A stretch of DNA of 12,579 nt from Desulfobacterales bacterium (GTDB taxonomy: Bacteria; Desulfobacterota; Desulfobacteria; Desulfobacterales; BuS5): NCBI GenBank assembly GCA_016735355.1, contig JAERRQ010000209.1, positions 1 through 12,579 of the forward strand. Direction: 5' to 3'. The position numbers were made by a program, and so were the translations under genes. Below, piece by piece: positions 1 to 7,730 of this stretch. A model generated the notes under the pieces. It saw nothing but the letters and a program-made list of their open reading frames with translations. It was not told the origin of the DNA and searched no databases. Every line of letters starts with the position of its first letter. Positions within the stretch are counted from its first letter, which is position 1.

Positions 1-678
1 TTTTGCAAAAAGGTAGCCATCCATAACAAGTTTACCGGCATCGTGAATCAACCCTGCTGAAAAAGCTTCATTTTCAATAACAGGATGCTTTTTTGCAGCA
101 ATTATCTTTGCTCCAATTGCAACTGCAATGGAATGTCTCCATAAAGCCCCTGAATCCATATCATAACCCTTTAATCTTTTGCCGAGAAGGGTAGAGGATC
201 CTGCAACTGTCAATATTTCGCTAAGGGTATTGTATCCAAGCACCACAGAGGCCTGATGTATGGAGGAGACCATCCCGCTCATCCCATAATAAGCCGAATT
301 CGCAATTTTAAGGACCATTGCCGCTATGGCCTGGTCTTTCTCAATAACTTTGGCAATATCTTTAAAGCTCGATCTGGGGTTTGACATGATTTCACGGACT
401 TTTGAAATAACCCGGGGCATGGGAGGCAGGTCGTCCATGGCCTTGAGGATTGAAGCCTTAAGGGCATCGTTCTCTTTATTTCCGGAAGTGTCTGTTGCCG
501 GCGCAGATGGCGGCTCCACTCCCTTGCCAAGCAATCGGTTTAATACAACTCTCTCCTCCAGATTTAACTCAACCATTCCTTTGCATGCCGGACAAGTGAA
601 GCTGGCCTTCTTTTTTTTGGGGAGGCGATCATCCGGAATATCATATGTTTCACCACAGCCGGGGCATTTTACTATCAT
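1..678 (-). CDS. HDOD-domain signalling protein with N-terminal zinc ribbon (3' end outside window)
   Basis: The 226 N-terminal residues are visible; the gene runs off the left edge, so the end given is not a stop. Residues 1-35 form a small zinc ribbon of the MJ0042 type with two CxxC pairs (C5/C8 and C29/C32). A variable linker (about 50-72) follows, then an HDOD domain from about residue 75, with the typical LPPMP entry at 84-88 and an IHDAGK stretch at 211-216. HDOD proteins are HD-related regulators that usually lack or vary in hydrolase activity and act in signalling, motility or stress control; the exact role here is unknown. The ATG at 678 is chosen because a GGAG lies 6 nt upstream and the first CxxC follows at once. 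It is co-directional with the AAA+ ATPase gene 110 bp upstream, but the gap is wide enough for its own promoter. The family call is firm; the function is not. Confidence 0.88.
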   Translation of the reverse strand, partial: MIVKCPGCGETYDIPDDRLPKKKKASFTCPACKGMVELNLEERVVLNRLLGKGVEPPSAPATDTSGNKENDALKASILKAMDDLPPMPRVISKVREIMSNPRSSFKDIAKVIEKDQAIAAMVLKIANSAYYGMSGMVSSIHQASVVLGYNTLSEILTVAGSSTLLGKRLKGYDMDSGALWRHSIAVAIGAKIIAAKKHPVIENEAFSAGLIHDAGKLVMDGYLFAK

Positions 679-788
679 TATAAGCTCCAAGAATAAATAG
701 AAGTCATATTGTTCAGTTCCTGACTATTTGCTGTTAAAATAAATACAGGTTAAGCAATAACCGTGCCGGCTTTTGGGAATGCTTGAAG

Positions 789-1616
789 TCAGAATATATC
801 ATCAATCAGATCGGTAAGTGTCTCCAGTAATCTTTTATCGTCGGTTAACGGTAAACAAACGGCTGATCTGACAGCCTCATTATCAGGGATGCCTCTTCGT
901 ATCAGTTGAGCCGCATAAATAAGTAATCGAGTGCTTGCTCCTTCGGTTAAGCCATGCTCTCTGATGTTTCTGATTTTTCCCGCAAGAGACACAAGCTGCT
1001 TAGCGGTTTTAATTTCAATATTCCCTTCATGAGCAACAATCACAGCCTCTTTGTCGGCATCCGGATAATCAAAATCGATTGCAATAAAACGCTGACGGGT
1101 ACTCTGCTTAAGGTCTTTCAGGACTGACTGGTATCCCGGATTATAAGATATAACCATAATAAAATTATCGTTAGCTTGTATAGTTTCTCCTTTTTTATCA
1201 ATATAAAGAGTCCTGCGATTATCGGTTAGAGGATGAATAACAACCGTAGTATCCTTGCGTGCTTCCACTATCTCATCAAGATAGCATATAGCACCCTCGC
1301 GCACTGCTTTAGTCAGCGGGCCGTCATTCCATACGGTCTCGTCATTCTTCAACAGGAAACGTCCGATTAAATCTGATGCAAAAAGGTCTTCATGGCAGGC
1401 AACCGTTATCAGACTGCGGTTTAAGCGAAACGCCATATATTCAATAAACCTTGTTTTACCACATCCTGTGGGGCCTTTCAGCATAATGGGAACTCTTTCA
1501 TAATAAGCGGCTTCAAAGAGTGTAACCTCATTAGACGTTTCAAGGTAAAAGGGCTCTGCGGCGGATATAAGACTTTTATTTTTTGTTTGGTGCTTCTGCT
1601 CCTGCTTCTGCTTCAT
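789..1616 (-). CDS. MoxR-type AAA+ ATPase of the CbbQ/NirQ/NorQ/GvpN group
   Basis: The protein is 275 residues from the ATG at 1616, the usual size for CbbQ/NorQ proteins. Walker A is GPTGCGKT (48-55), Walker B is the stretch ending LDEI (113-116), a sensor-1 asparagine lies in SYNP (158-160) and a sensor-2-like STR is at 228-230. The C-terminal part resembles the CbbQ_C helical domain. Members form hexameric ATPases that, with a von Willebrand A partner (CbbO/NorD), remodel or activate metalloenzymes such as Rubisco or NO reductase. No VWA gene or target enzyme lies beside it here, so the substrate is unknown. The same frame stays open upstream to 1916, but that extension runs through the AT-rich divergent promoter region and the start of the opposite traB-family gene. 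The ATG at 1616 gives the family N-terminus, although it has only a weak ribosome-binding site. Confidence 0.9.
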   Translation of the reverse strand: MKQKQEQKHQTKNKSLISAAEPFYLETSNEVTLFEAAYYERVPIMLKGPTGCGKTRFIEYMAFRLNRSLITVACHEDLFASDLIGRFLLKNDETVWNDGPLTKAVREGAICYLDEIVEARKDTTVVIHPLTDNRRTLYIDKKGETIQANDNFIMVISYNPGYQSVLKDLKQSTRQRFIAIDFDYPDADKEAVIVAHEGNIEIKTAKQLVSLAGKIRNIREHGLTEGASTRLLIYAAQLIRRGIPDNEAVRSAVCLPLTDDKRLLETLTDLIDDIF

Positions 1617-1667
1617 AAAGGGAACCGACCTATAATCTATACTTGATTTTGCTATATTTATATTGCA

Positions 1668-1695
1668 TTGATTAAAAAAAAATATTAAGTATATT
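1668..1695 (+). promoter_or_regulatory. Candidate sigma70-type promoter for the TraB-family gene
   Basis: A TTGATT -35 box (1668-1673) and a TATATT -10 box (1690-1695) are 16 bp apart. They lie in a very AT-rich gap between two divergent genes, which places transcription start near 1702, about 30 nt before the ATG. The gap also has to hold the promoter for the minus-strand ATPase gene, for which I see no convincing pair of boxes. AT richness makes chance matches likely. Confidence 0.45.
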
Positions 1696-1730
1696 AGCTT
1701 TAAAAAAATAAACAAGGAATTTTGCAGAAA

Positions 1731-2900
1731 ATGCCGGGTATAAATAAAAATGATGCTGTGCATCATATTGATCTGGAAGACAAAGAAATTATTATTATAG
1801 GTACTGCGCATGTATCTAAAGAAAGTGCCGAACTTGTACAATCCGTTATCAATGAGGAGAAACCTGACACTGTTTGCGTTGAACTGTGCGAGTCGAGGTA
1901 TCAGGCCATCAGGCAAAAAAAAAAATGGCTTGAGATGGATATCATCAAGGTCATTAAGGAGAAAAAAGCATTTCTCTTGCTTTCAAACCTTCTTCTGGCC
2001 TCCTTTCAAAGGAGGATAGCTGCAAAGTTGGAAGTAAAACCGGGCGAGGAGATGCTAAGGGCCATAGAAACAGGTGAATCCGTAGGCGCGGAGATATATC
2101 TCGCTGATCGTGACATACGCATTACGCTGTCAAGAACATGGCGTATCATGGGCCTTTGGCAAAAAATTAAACTTCTATTCCAGATGGTCATCTCCCTGGG
2201 GCAGGTAGATGATATTGATAAGGAAGAAATAGAAAGGATGAAGCAGGAGGATATACTTGAAACAATCCTCTCTGAAGTAGGAGAATCCATGCCTGTATTA
2301 AAAAAAATCCTGATAGATGAAAGGGATCTATACCTTACTTCCAGGATTAAATCAGCCCCTGGTAAAAAGATTGTAGCTGTTGTGGGCGCAGGCCATGTTC
2401 CGGGTATCAAGAATCACTTTCATGAGCATATTGATCTTAGTGAACTGGAACAAACTCCGCCCAAAAGCAAGGCGTCGGGATTTATAAAATGGTTGATTCC
2501 ATCGGTGATTGGTCTTTTTATTATAATAGGTTTCTTTTACGGCGGTGCAGGAACCGGCACTGATATGGTAAAATGGTGGATTATAGCCAATGGCCTTTTT
2601 GCCGGTATAGGAGCAATAATAGCTCTGGCTCATCCCCTTACAATATTTTCTTCAATCATGGCCGCCCCGTTAACATCCCTTAATCCTATGATTGCGGCCG
2701 GTTGGGTGTCAGGGCTGGTAGAGGCGATGATGCGAAAACCTAAAGTAAAAGACCTTGAAAATCTTTCCCAAGATATCCTTTCCATAAAAGGCTTCTGGGG
2801 AAATAAGGTCACCAGAATACTTCTGGTTGTAGTGTTTACAAATCTTGGCAGCTCCCTGGGAACCTTTGTGGCAATTCCCTTGATGTTAAAAGTGCTGTAA
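1731..2900 (+). CDS. TraB/PrgY-family membrane protein (putative metal-dependent hydrolase fold)
   Basis: The protein is 389 residues from the ATG at 1731. The N-terminal soluble domain (about 12-235) carries the family signatures: GTAHVS at 24-29, an acidic VELC with a following arginine (50-56), ERD at 197-199 and GAGHVPG at 219-225. A basic/polar linker follows, then a C-terminal membrane part with about four helices (roughly 252-270, 282-300, 304-330 and 362-388). PrgY (TraB) in Enterococcus limits production of the cCF10 pheromone. Other members carry a TIKI/GumN-like fold with conserved His and Glu residues suggestive of a metal-dependent peptidase, but most bacterial homologues are uncharacterised. 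A TTG at 1722 in the same frame is an alternative start: AAGGA at 1714-1718 is 3 nt from that TTG and 12 nt from the ATG, so neither spacing is ideal. The next gene converges on it, so it is probably monocistronic. Confidence 0.9.
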   Translation: MPGINKNDAVHHIDLEDKEIIIIGTAHVSKESAELVQSVINEEKPDTVCVELCESRYQAIRQKKKWLEMDIIKVIKEKKAFLLLSNLLLASFQRRIAAKLEVKPGEEMLRAIETGESVGAEIYLADRDIRITLSRTWRIMGLWQKIKLLFQMVISLGQVDDIDKEEIERMKQEDILETILSEVGESMPVLKKILIDERDLYLTSRIKSAPGKKIVAVVGAGHVPGIKNHFHEHIDLSELEQTPPKSKASGFIKWLIPSVIGLFIIIGFFYGGAGTGTDMVKWWIIANGLFAGIGAIIALAHPLTIFSSIMAAPLTSLNPMIAAGWVSGLVEAMMRKPKVKDLENLSQDILSIKGFWGNKVTRILLVVVFTNLGSSLGTFVAIPLMLKVL

Positions 2901-3005
2901 CAAGATCTTAAAATTTGATACAAGGCCAGGGGGAGGAAGGCTTATTGTAATACTCCTATGACCTACAACGGACCGATAACGCAGTGAAATTATTTATGTG
3001 AGGAT

Positions 3006-3060
3006 ATAGCCGAACCTGAAAAATAATGAACTTATACCTCTGCTTTGCAAGTTCGGCTAT
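3006..3060. repeat. Perfect 10-bp inverted repeat with 35-bp spacer between convergent genes
   Basis: ATAGCCGAAC at 3006-3015 is the exact reverse complement of GTTCGGCTAT at 3051-3060. It sits in the 182-bp gap between the 3' ends of the TraB-family gene (plus) and the response regulator gene (minus), 22 bp beyond the latter's stop. There is no T-run after either arm, so this is not a classical intrinsic terminator. It could be a large-loop RNA hairpin, the edge of a small dispersed element, or a protein-binding repeat. The rest of the gap (2901-3005) shows no gene or clear terminator. Confidence 0.6.
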
Positions 3061-3082
3061 TCGTGAAGGAATCCTAAACAGG

Positions 3083-3520
3083 TTATTCAAGACCATGTGT
3101 TGTCAACGCTTCTTTGACCTTGGCTTCTTTGATTTTATTTTCGTGATCCCTTTTTTTAATAGTTGCTTCATTAACTTTAAGCATAAGCTGTTCCAGGTCG
3201 CACGGCTTCATAAGGTAATCAAAAGCCCCTCGCTTCATGCCTTCTATAGCGTTTTCCACTGTAGCATGCCCTGTAAGCATAATGACCTCAATAATAGGAT
3301 ATGACTTTTTTATCCTCTCCAAGGTCTCCAACCCGTCAATTCCCGGCATTTTTACATCAAGGATAACAACATCTGTATTACGATTTTTATCAATTTTTTC
3401 CAAGGCTTCCAAGCCGCTAAAGGCATTCATAACCTTGAGTTCTCTTTTTTTCAAACGTTTTGTCATGGTTTCCACGAAAGGAGCTTCATCATCAACTAAC
3501 ATAACCAGTGGTTTAAGCAT
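3083..3520 (-). CDS. Single-domain CheY-like response regulator
   Basis: The protein is 145 residues and is a receiver domain with no output domain. The acidic pocket is D10/D11, the predicted phosphoacceptor is D55 within ILDVKMPG, the switch Thr is T83 in MLTGHAT, and the conserved Lys is K105 in the KPCD segment. After the receiver fold a charged, probably helical tail (about 115-145) follows instead of a DNA-binding or enzymatic domain, so signalling is likely through protein-protein contact or phosphotransfer. The ATG at 3520 has AGGAGG 8 nt upstream. It has its own strong promoter (3611-3639) in the gap after the CheX/FliN fusion gene. Its neighbour carries two CheX-type phosphatase domains, so it is a candidate substrate of that protein (inference). 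No histidine kinase lies in the window. Confidence 0.95.
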   Translation of the reverse strand: MLKPLVMLVDDEAPFVETMTKRLKKRELKVMNAFSGLEALEKIDKNRNTDVVILDVKMPGIDGLETLERIKKSYPIIEVIMLTGHATVENAIEGMKRGAFDYLMKPCDLEQLMLKVNEATIKKRDHENKIKEAKVKEALTTHGLE

Positions 3521-3537
3521 ACCTCTATCCTCCTTTT

Positions 3538-3558
3538 AAGACTTTTGAAAAAAGTCTT
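3538..3558 (-). promoter_or_regulatory. AT-rich 9-bp hairpin touching the response-regulator ribosome-binding site
   Basis: AAGACTTTT (3538-3546) and AAAAGTCTT (3550-3558) form a perfect 9-bp stem with a 3-nt loop. In the response regulator mRNA this stem ends only a few bases before AGGAGG, so it may affect ribosome access or mRNA stability. Read on the plus strand it is followed by TTTT and looks like a weak intrinsic terminator, but no plus-strand gene precedes it. Confidence 0.5.
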
Positions 3559-3610
3559 TTTTGTGCTTATTATATTTAAATCAAATATCTCTTAAATCTC
3601 GAACAATTAA

Positions 3611-3639
3611 ATTATTTCAAAAAGCAAGTTGAGTGTCAA
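3611..3639 (-). promoter_or_regulatory. Strong sigma70-type promoter for the response regulator gene
   Basis: On the minus strand the -35 box is a perfect TTGACA (plus-strand 3634-3639). A 17-bp spacer follows, then AATAAT as the -10 box (plus-strand 3611-3616), matching the consensus at 5 of 6 positions. Predicted transcription start is near 3604, which gives a leader of about 84 nt that includes the hairpin at 3538-3558. It lies just past the stop of the upstream CheX/FliN fusion gene, so the response regulator can be expressed independently of that operon. Confidence 0.7.
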
Positions 3640-3679
3640 GTGGCAAAATATAACATAACAGGCCAAACGCGGTCATACA

Positions 3680-5149
3680 TCACTTAAGATTTTTTATACG
3701 ATCAATCCGGCTAAGTATTTTGGTTATACGGATGCCGTATTTCTGGTTTTCAACAATTACTTCTCCTTTGGCTATCAGTTTGTCGTTTGCCAAAATATCT
3801 AGCGGTTCACCTTCAAGATTGGAAAAACTGATTGAGGAACCAGGGCTCAAAGCAATAAGATCTTTTATCTTGATTCTGGTTCGGCCCAGTTCAACGGTTA
3901 ATTCTACCGGGATATCAAGAACCAAATCCAGCTTTTTTTCATCCTCCTCTATTACAGAAGCATCACCAGCGGCCCTTGCGTGATCCTCAGGAGCAGGGCG
4001 TGTCTCTGTAAGCTTTTCATCTTCGGGGGCTGGCCCTTCCGCAGCAGAAGCACCGGAAACGAGGTTGTCAATATTTTTTTGTTGATCATCAGCCGCTGCA
4101 ATTGCAGTGATTTCTTTTACCGCTGCCAGGCTTTTCTGTTGTGCTGCTTCATCTATCTTGACACATACTTCAACGGTAACTTCATGATGCTCGAACTTAA
4201 AGGTAAACCGTTCGTATCTATCCATATTTAAAACAGAAATTTTGAAATTTTTGCCGGCGGTAATTGAGGGGGGTGAGATTACGCACTCCAGGCCGGAATC
4301 GCAAAAGGCTGTTTTAAGATTTCCTCCTATTATGTTGGTCATTTCACCGATAACATCCTTAATATCACCCTCATTTTCGATTTCATCAACAGAAATGCCT
4401 AACATATTTGCTGTAATAACATGGGCAAATTCTTCGCTAACTCTTACATTGATACTACCGTTAACATCTCCTGCAAAATTGACCGTACCTACATGTTTTG
4501 GCGTATCAGCAGGCTCCTGATCGGCTGTATCGGTTAATTCAAGAGCCATGGAAAGCATGGCATCAAAAAATTCAATCACTTTATCACCGGTGGATGATAT
4601 TATATCCATTGTGCCGAATTTTTGAATATCTATGCTTGAAAGTTGCTTTTTTGCGTCAACTGCAGATTTATCCTCGGGTTTTAAGGCGATCTCGATTAAT
4701 ATTTTATGCCCCGTGCTTATAAAAATATAATTTTCATACCGCTCCATGTGCATTGATTCAATGGCAAAACTCATGCCGGTTGTAATTGAGGGCGTAGAGA
4801 TAACGCAATTCATGCCGGCATCATTAAAATTAGATTTAAGGTTACCGCCGACAATATTGCATACCTCAAGGATCACGTCATTGATTTCATCTTCGCCTTC
4901 AATCTCATCAACTTCCATACCCAGCATGCTTGCGGTCATTACTCGGGAAAACTCGTCGCTTACGGTAATAGCTATACTGCCCATTAAATTACCGGCAAAA
5001 CTTAATGAACCGGTTATTCTTCCGCCTTCAAAACCAGGCGATCCTTCCGAAGCGGATAGTTCCACATCCATGGAAAGCATTGTTTCAAACAGTTCATTTG
5101 TAGATTCCACAATTGATTTTTTTATGTCAAATGTCTTGAGTGCTTCCAT
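3680..5149 (-). CDS. Tandem CheX-like phosphatase domains fused to a C-terminal FliN/SpoA domain
   Basis: From the ATG at 5149 the protein is 489 residues. Residues about 10-157 and 180-330 are two CheX/CheC-type domains. Each keeps the catalytic E-x-x-N helix: E95/N98 in the EVCNIVGGN stretch, and E269/N272 in EMTNIIGGN. A low-complexity Ala/Glu/Asp-rich linker (about 335-405) leads to a FliN-type SpoA domain (406-480), recognised by its ELGRTRIKIKDL and GEPLDILAN segments. CheX and CheC dephosphorylate CheY-P, and FliN/SpoA domains build the flagellar switch or related platforms. The layout recalls FliY of Bacillus and Thermotoga, but with two phosphatase units and no FliM-like CheY-binding peptide at the N-terminus. 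The frame extends upstream to 5218 inside the preceding gene, but AGGGA about 8 nt before 5149 and the family N-terminus support this start. It is the last gene of the tadA-purA operon, and no other flagellar gene is in view. Confidence 0.88.
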   Translation of the reverse strand: MEALKTFDIKKSIVESTNELFETMLSMDVELSASEGSPGFEGGRITGSLSFAGNLMGSIAITVSDEFSRVMTASMLGMEVDEIEGEDEINDVILEVCNIVGGNLKSNFNDAGMNCVISTPSITTGMSFAIESMHMERYENYIFISTGHKILIEIALKPEDKSAVDAKKQLSSIDIQKFGTMDIISSTGDKVIEFFDAMLSMALELTDTADQEPADTPKHVGTVNFAGDVNGSINVRVSEEFAHVITANMLGISVDEIENEGDIKDVIGEMTNIIGGNLKTAFCDSGLECVISPPSITAGKNFKISVLNMDRYERFTFKFEHHEVTVEVCVKIDEAAQQKSLAAVKEITAIAAADDQQKNIDNLVSGASAAEGPAPEDEKLTETRPAPEDHARAAGDASVIEEDEKKLDLVLDIPVELTVELGRTRIKIKDLIALSPGSSISFSNLEGEPLDILANDKLIAKGEVIVENQKYGIRITKILSRIDRIKNLK

Positions 5150-5150
5150 A

Positions 5151-5405
5151 TTATTTTTCCCTATATTTTCTATAGAATTTGCCCCCAAGAAATTGTCCCG
5201 ATAAAAAAGCACAAACAAAAATTGGCAGAGTCTTTAGTTGCCATCCTGTACCTGTAACAAGACGGAGTAAAATAACAATAGGAACAGGGATATGCACTGC
5301 CAGGAACCAGTAGCGTGAAAATTTATTAGTTTGCACCCTCCAGAAACCGAATGGAAGATTAATAATCAGTACAAAAATCGCAATTAAGCAGTAATTTTTC
5401 ATCAT
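5151..5405 (-). CDS. Small hypothetical membrane protein (84 residues)
   Basis: I do not recognise a named family. It has three hydrophobic stretches (about 4-20, 31-50 and 58-74), with arginines and lysines between the first two and a basic C-terminus (KFYRKYREK), so it is probably an integral inner-membrane protein. It lies 28 bp after the purA stop and ends one base before the ATG of the CheX/FliN fusion. The ribosome-binding site for the fusion is inside this gene, which argues that it is genuinely translated as part of the operon. Its own start is weakly supported: two adjacent ATGs (5405 and 5402) lie behind no clear Shine-Dalgarno sequence, so coupling to purA translation is plausible. 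Confidence 0.7.
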   Translation of the reverse strand: MMKNYCLIAIFVLIINLPFGFWRVQTNKFSRYWFLAVHIPVPIVILLRLVTGTGWQLKTLPIFVCAFLSGQFLGGKFYRKYREK

Positions 5406-5433
5406 TTATTACGATTGAGTCAATTTGCAGGGA

Positions 5434-7232
<1,799 letters not shown>

Positions 7233-7295
7233 CTAACTCCCCATTATTTTTTTTGCCTGTCAAGAATGAAGCCCCAACTCTCTCCATTTTGATGC

Positions 7296-7321
7296 GCTTG
7301 ATAAATATGCTTGATAAATAT
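7296..7321. repeat. 13-bp perfect tandem duplication
   Basis: GCTTGATAAATAT occurs twice head to tail (7296-7308 and 7309-7321) in the 129-bp gap between the divergent tadA and small cysteine-protein genes. The first copy provides a -35-like TTGATA and the end of the second copy supplies the first base of the -10 box. The duplication may therefore have created the promoter spacing, or it may be a paired regulator site. Confidence 0.8.
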
Positions 7322-7326
7322 ATTAT
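7298..7326 (+). promoter_or_regulatory. Candidate promoter for the small four-cysteine protein
   Basis: TTGATA (7298-7303) and TATTAT (7321-7326) are separated by exactly 17 bp and each matches the sigma70 consensus at 5 of 6 positions. Predicted transcription start is near 7333, about 30 nt before the ATG at 7362. The promoter is formed across the two copies of the 13-bp duplication. Confidence 0.55.
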
Positions 7327-7361
7327 GGTAATTTACAAAATGATATGGTAGGTGTCAAATT

Positions 7362-7568
7362 ATGGATTTAAAAACGCAAGCAGAAAAATTTAAAAGAAAC
7401 AAGTATCCTGTTAAGGACAAATTCGATTTTGAATCCGGGTACCTAACAAAAAGCCCATGCAAGGAATGCGGCTCAAGAGAGCATTTCCCCGCGTGTATAA
7501 ACAACTGCAGCCTTCTCGGCAAAATACATTCCCATTTAGTAAATGTAATTTCCTGCTCGCGTCGCTAA
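7362..7568 (+). CDS. Small four-cysteine protein, probably metal-binding, function unknown
   Basis: This is a 68-residue soluble protein with no signal peptide. The N-terminal half is charged and basic. The C-terminal half has CKEC (C33 and C36) followed by C45 and C49, a C-x2-C-x8-C-x3-C spacing that suggests a small zinc or iron site, and a further C65 lies near the end. A weak purine-rich site precedes the ATG and a plausible promoter lies upstream. The protein looks real rather than a chance frame because of this ordered cysteine pattern, the balanced amino-acid use and its placement behind a promoter, but I cannot name a family. It is 162 bp from the next gene, so it is not tightly joined to the BrkB-nadA operon. 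Confidence 0.6.
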   Translation: MDLKTQAEKFKRNKYPVKDKFDFESGYLTKSPCKECGSREHFPACINNCSLLGKIHSHLVNVISCSRR

Positions 7569-7588
7569 CAAGCGCCTGTCAATACACA

Positions 7589-7622
7589 CTGTTTAAGCAC
7601 AGGAGCTGTTTAAGAACGGGAG
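7589..7622. repeat. 17-bp imperfect tandem repeat
   Basis: CTGTTTAAGCACAGGAG (7589-7605) is followed at once by CTGTTTAAGAACGGGAG (7606-7622), differing at 2 of 17 positions. It lies in the 162-bp gap between the small cysteine protein and the BrkB-family gene. The remainder of this gap is AT-rich and shows a TATAAT at 7713-7718 with no good -35 box. Confidence 0.6.
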
Positions 7623-7730
7623 CTGCAAGTAACTGTCAGATTTATTTTTAAATTATTTATTATCAGTGGGCATTTATCTTGTTATCTAATATACCGGAAC
7701 TTCTTGAAAAGTTATAATTATTTATTGTAA

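Noticed and set aside
1617..1916. N-terminal extension of the CbbQ-type ATPase to 1916
   Set aside because: It would overlap the divergent TraB-family gene by almost 190 bp and run through the AT-rich promoter gap; its residues are low-complexity and the family begins near the ATG at 1616.
3720..5204. Several long plus-strand open frames opposite the CheX/FliN fusion
   Set aside because: They are antisense shadows of a clearly coding minus-strand gene with intact domain motifs.
7457..7651. 64-residue plus-strand frame overlapping the small cysteine protein
   Set aside because: It has no ribosome-binding site and runs through the 17-bp tandem repeat; the overlapping 68-residue frame has the ordered cysteine motif.
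7569..7730. TPP riboswitch upstream of the operon that contains thiG and thiH
   Set aside because: I looked for the conserved CTGAGA and ACCTGA-type core elements in this gap and in the short gaps before thiG and thiH and saw none.
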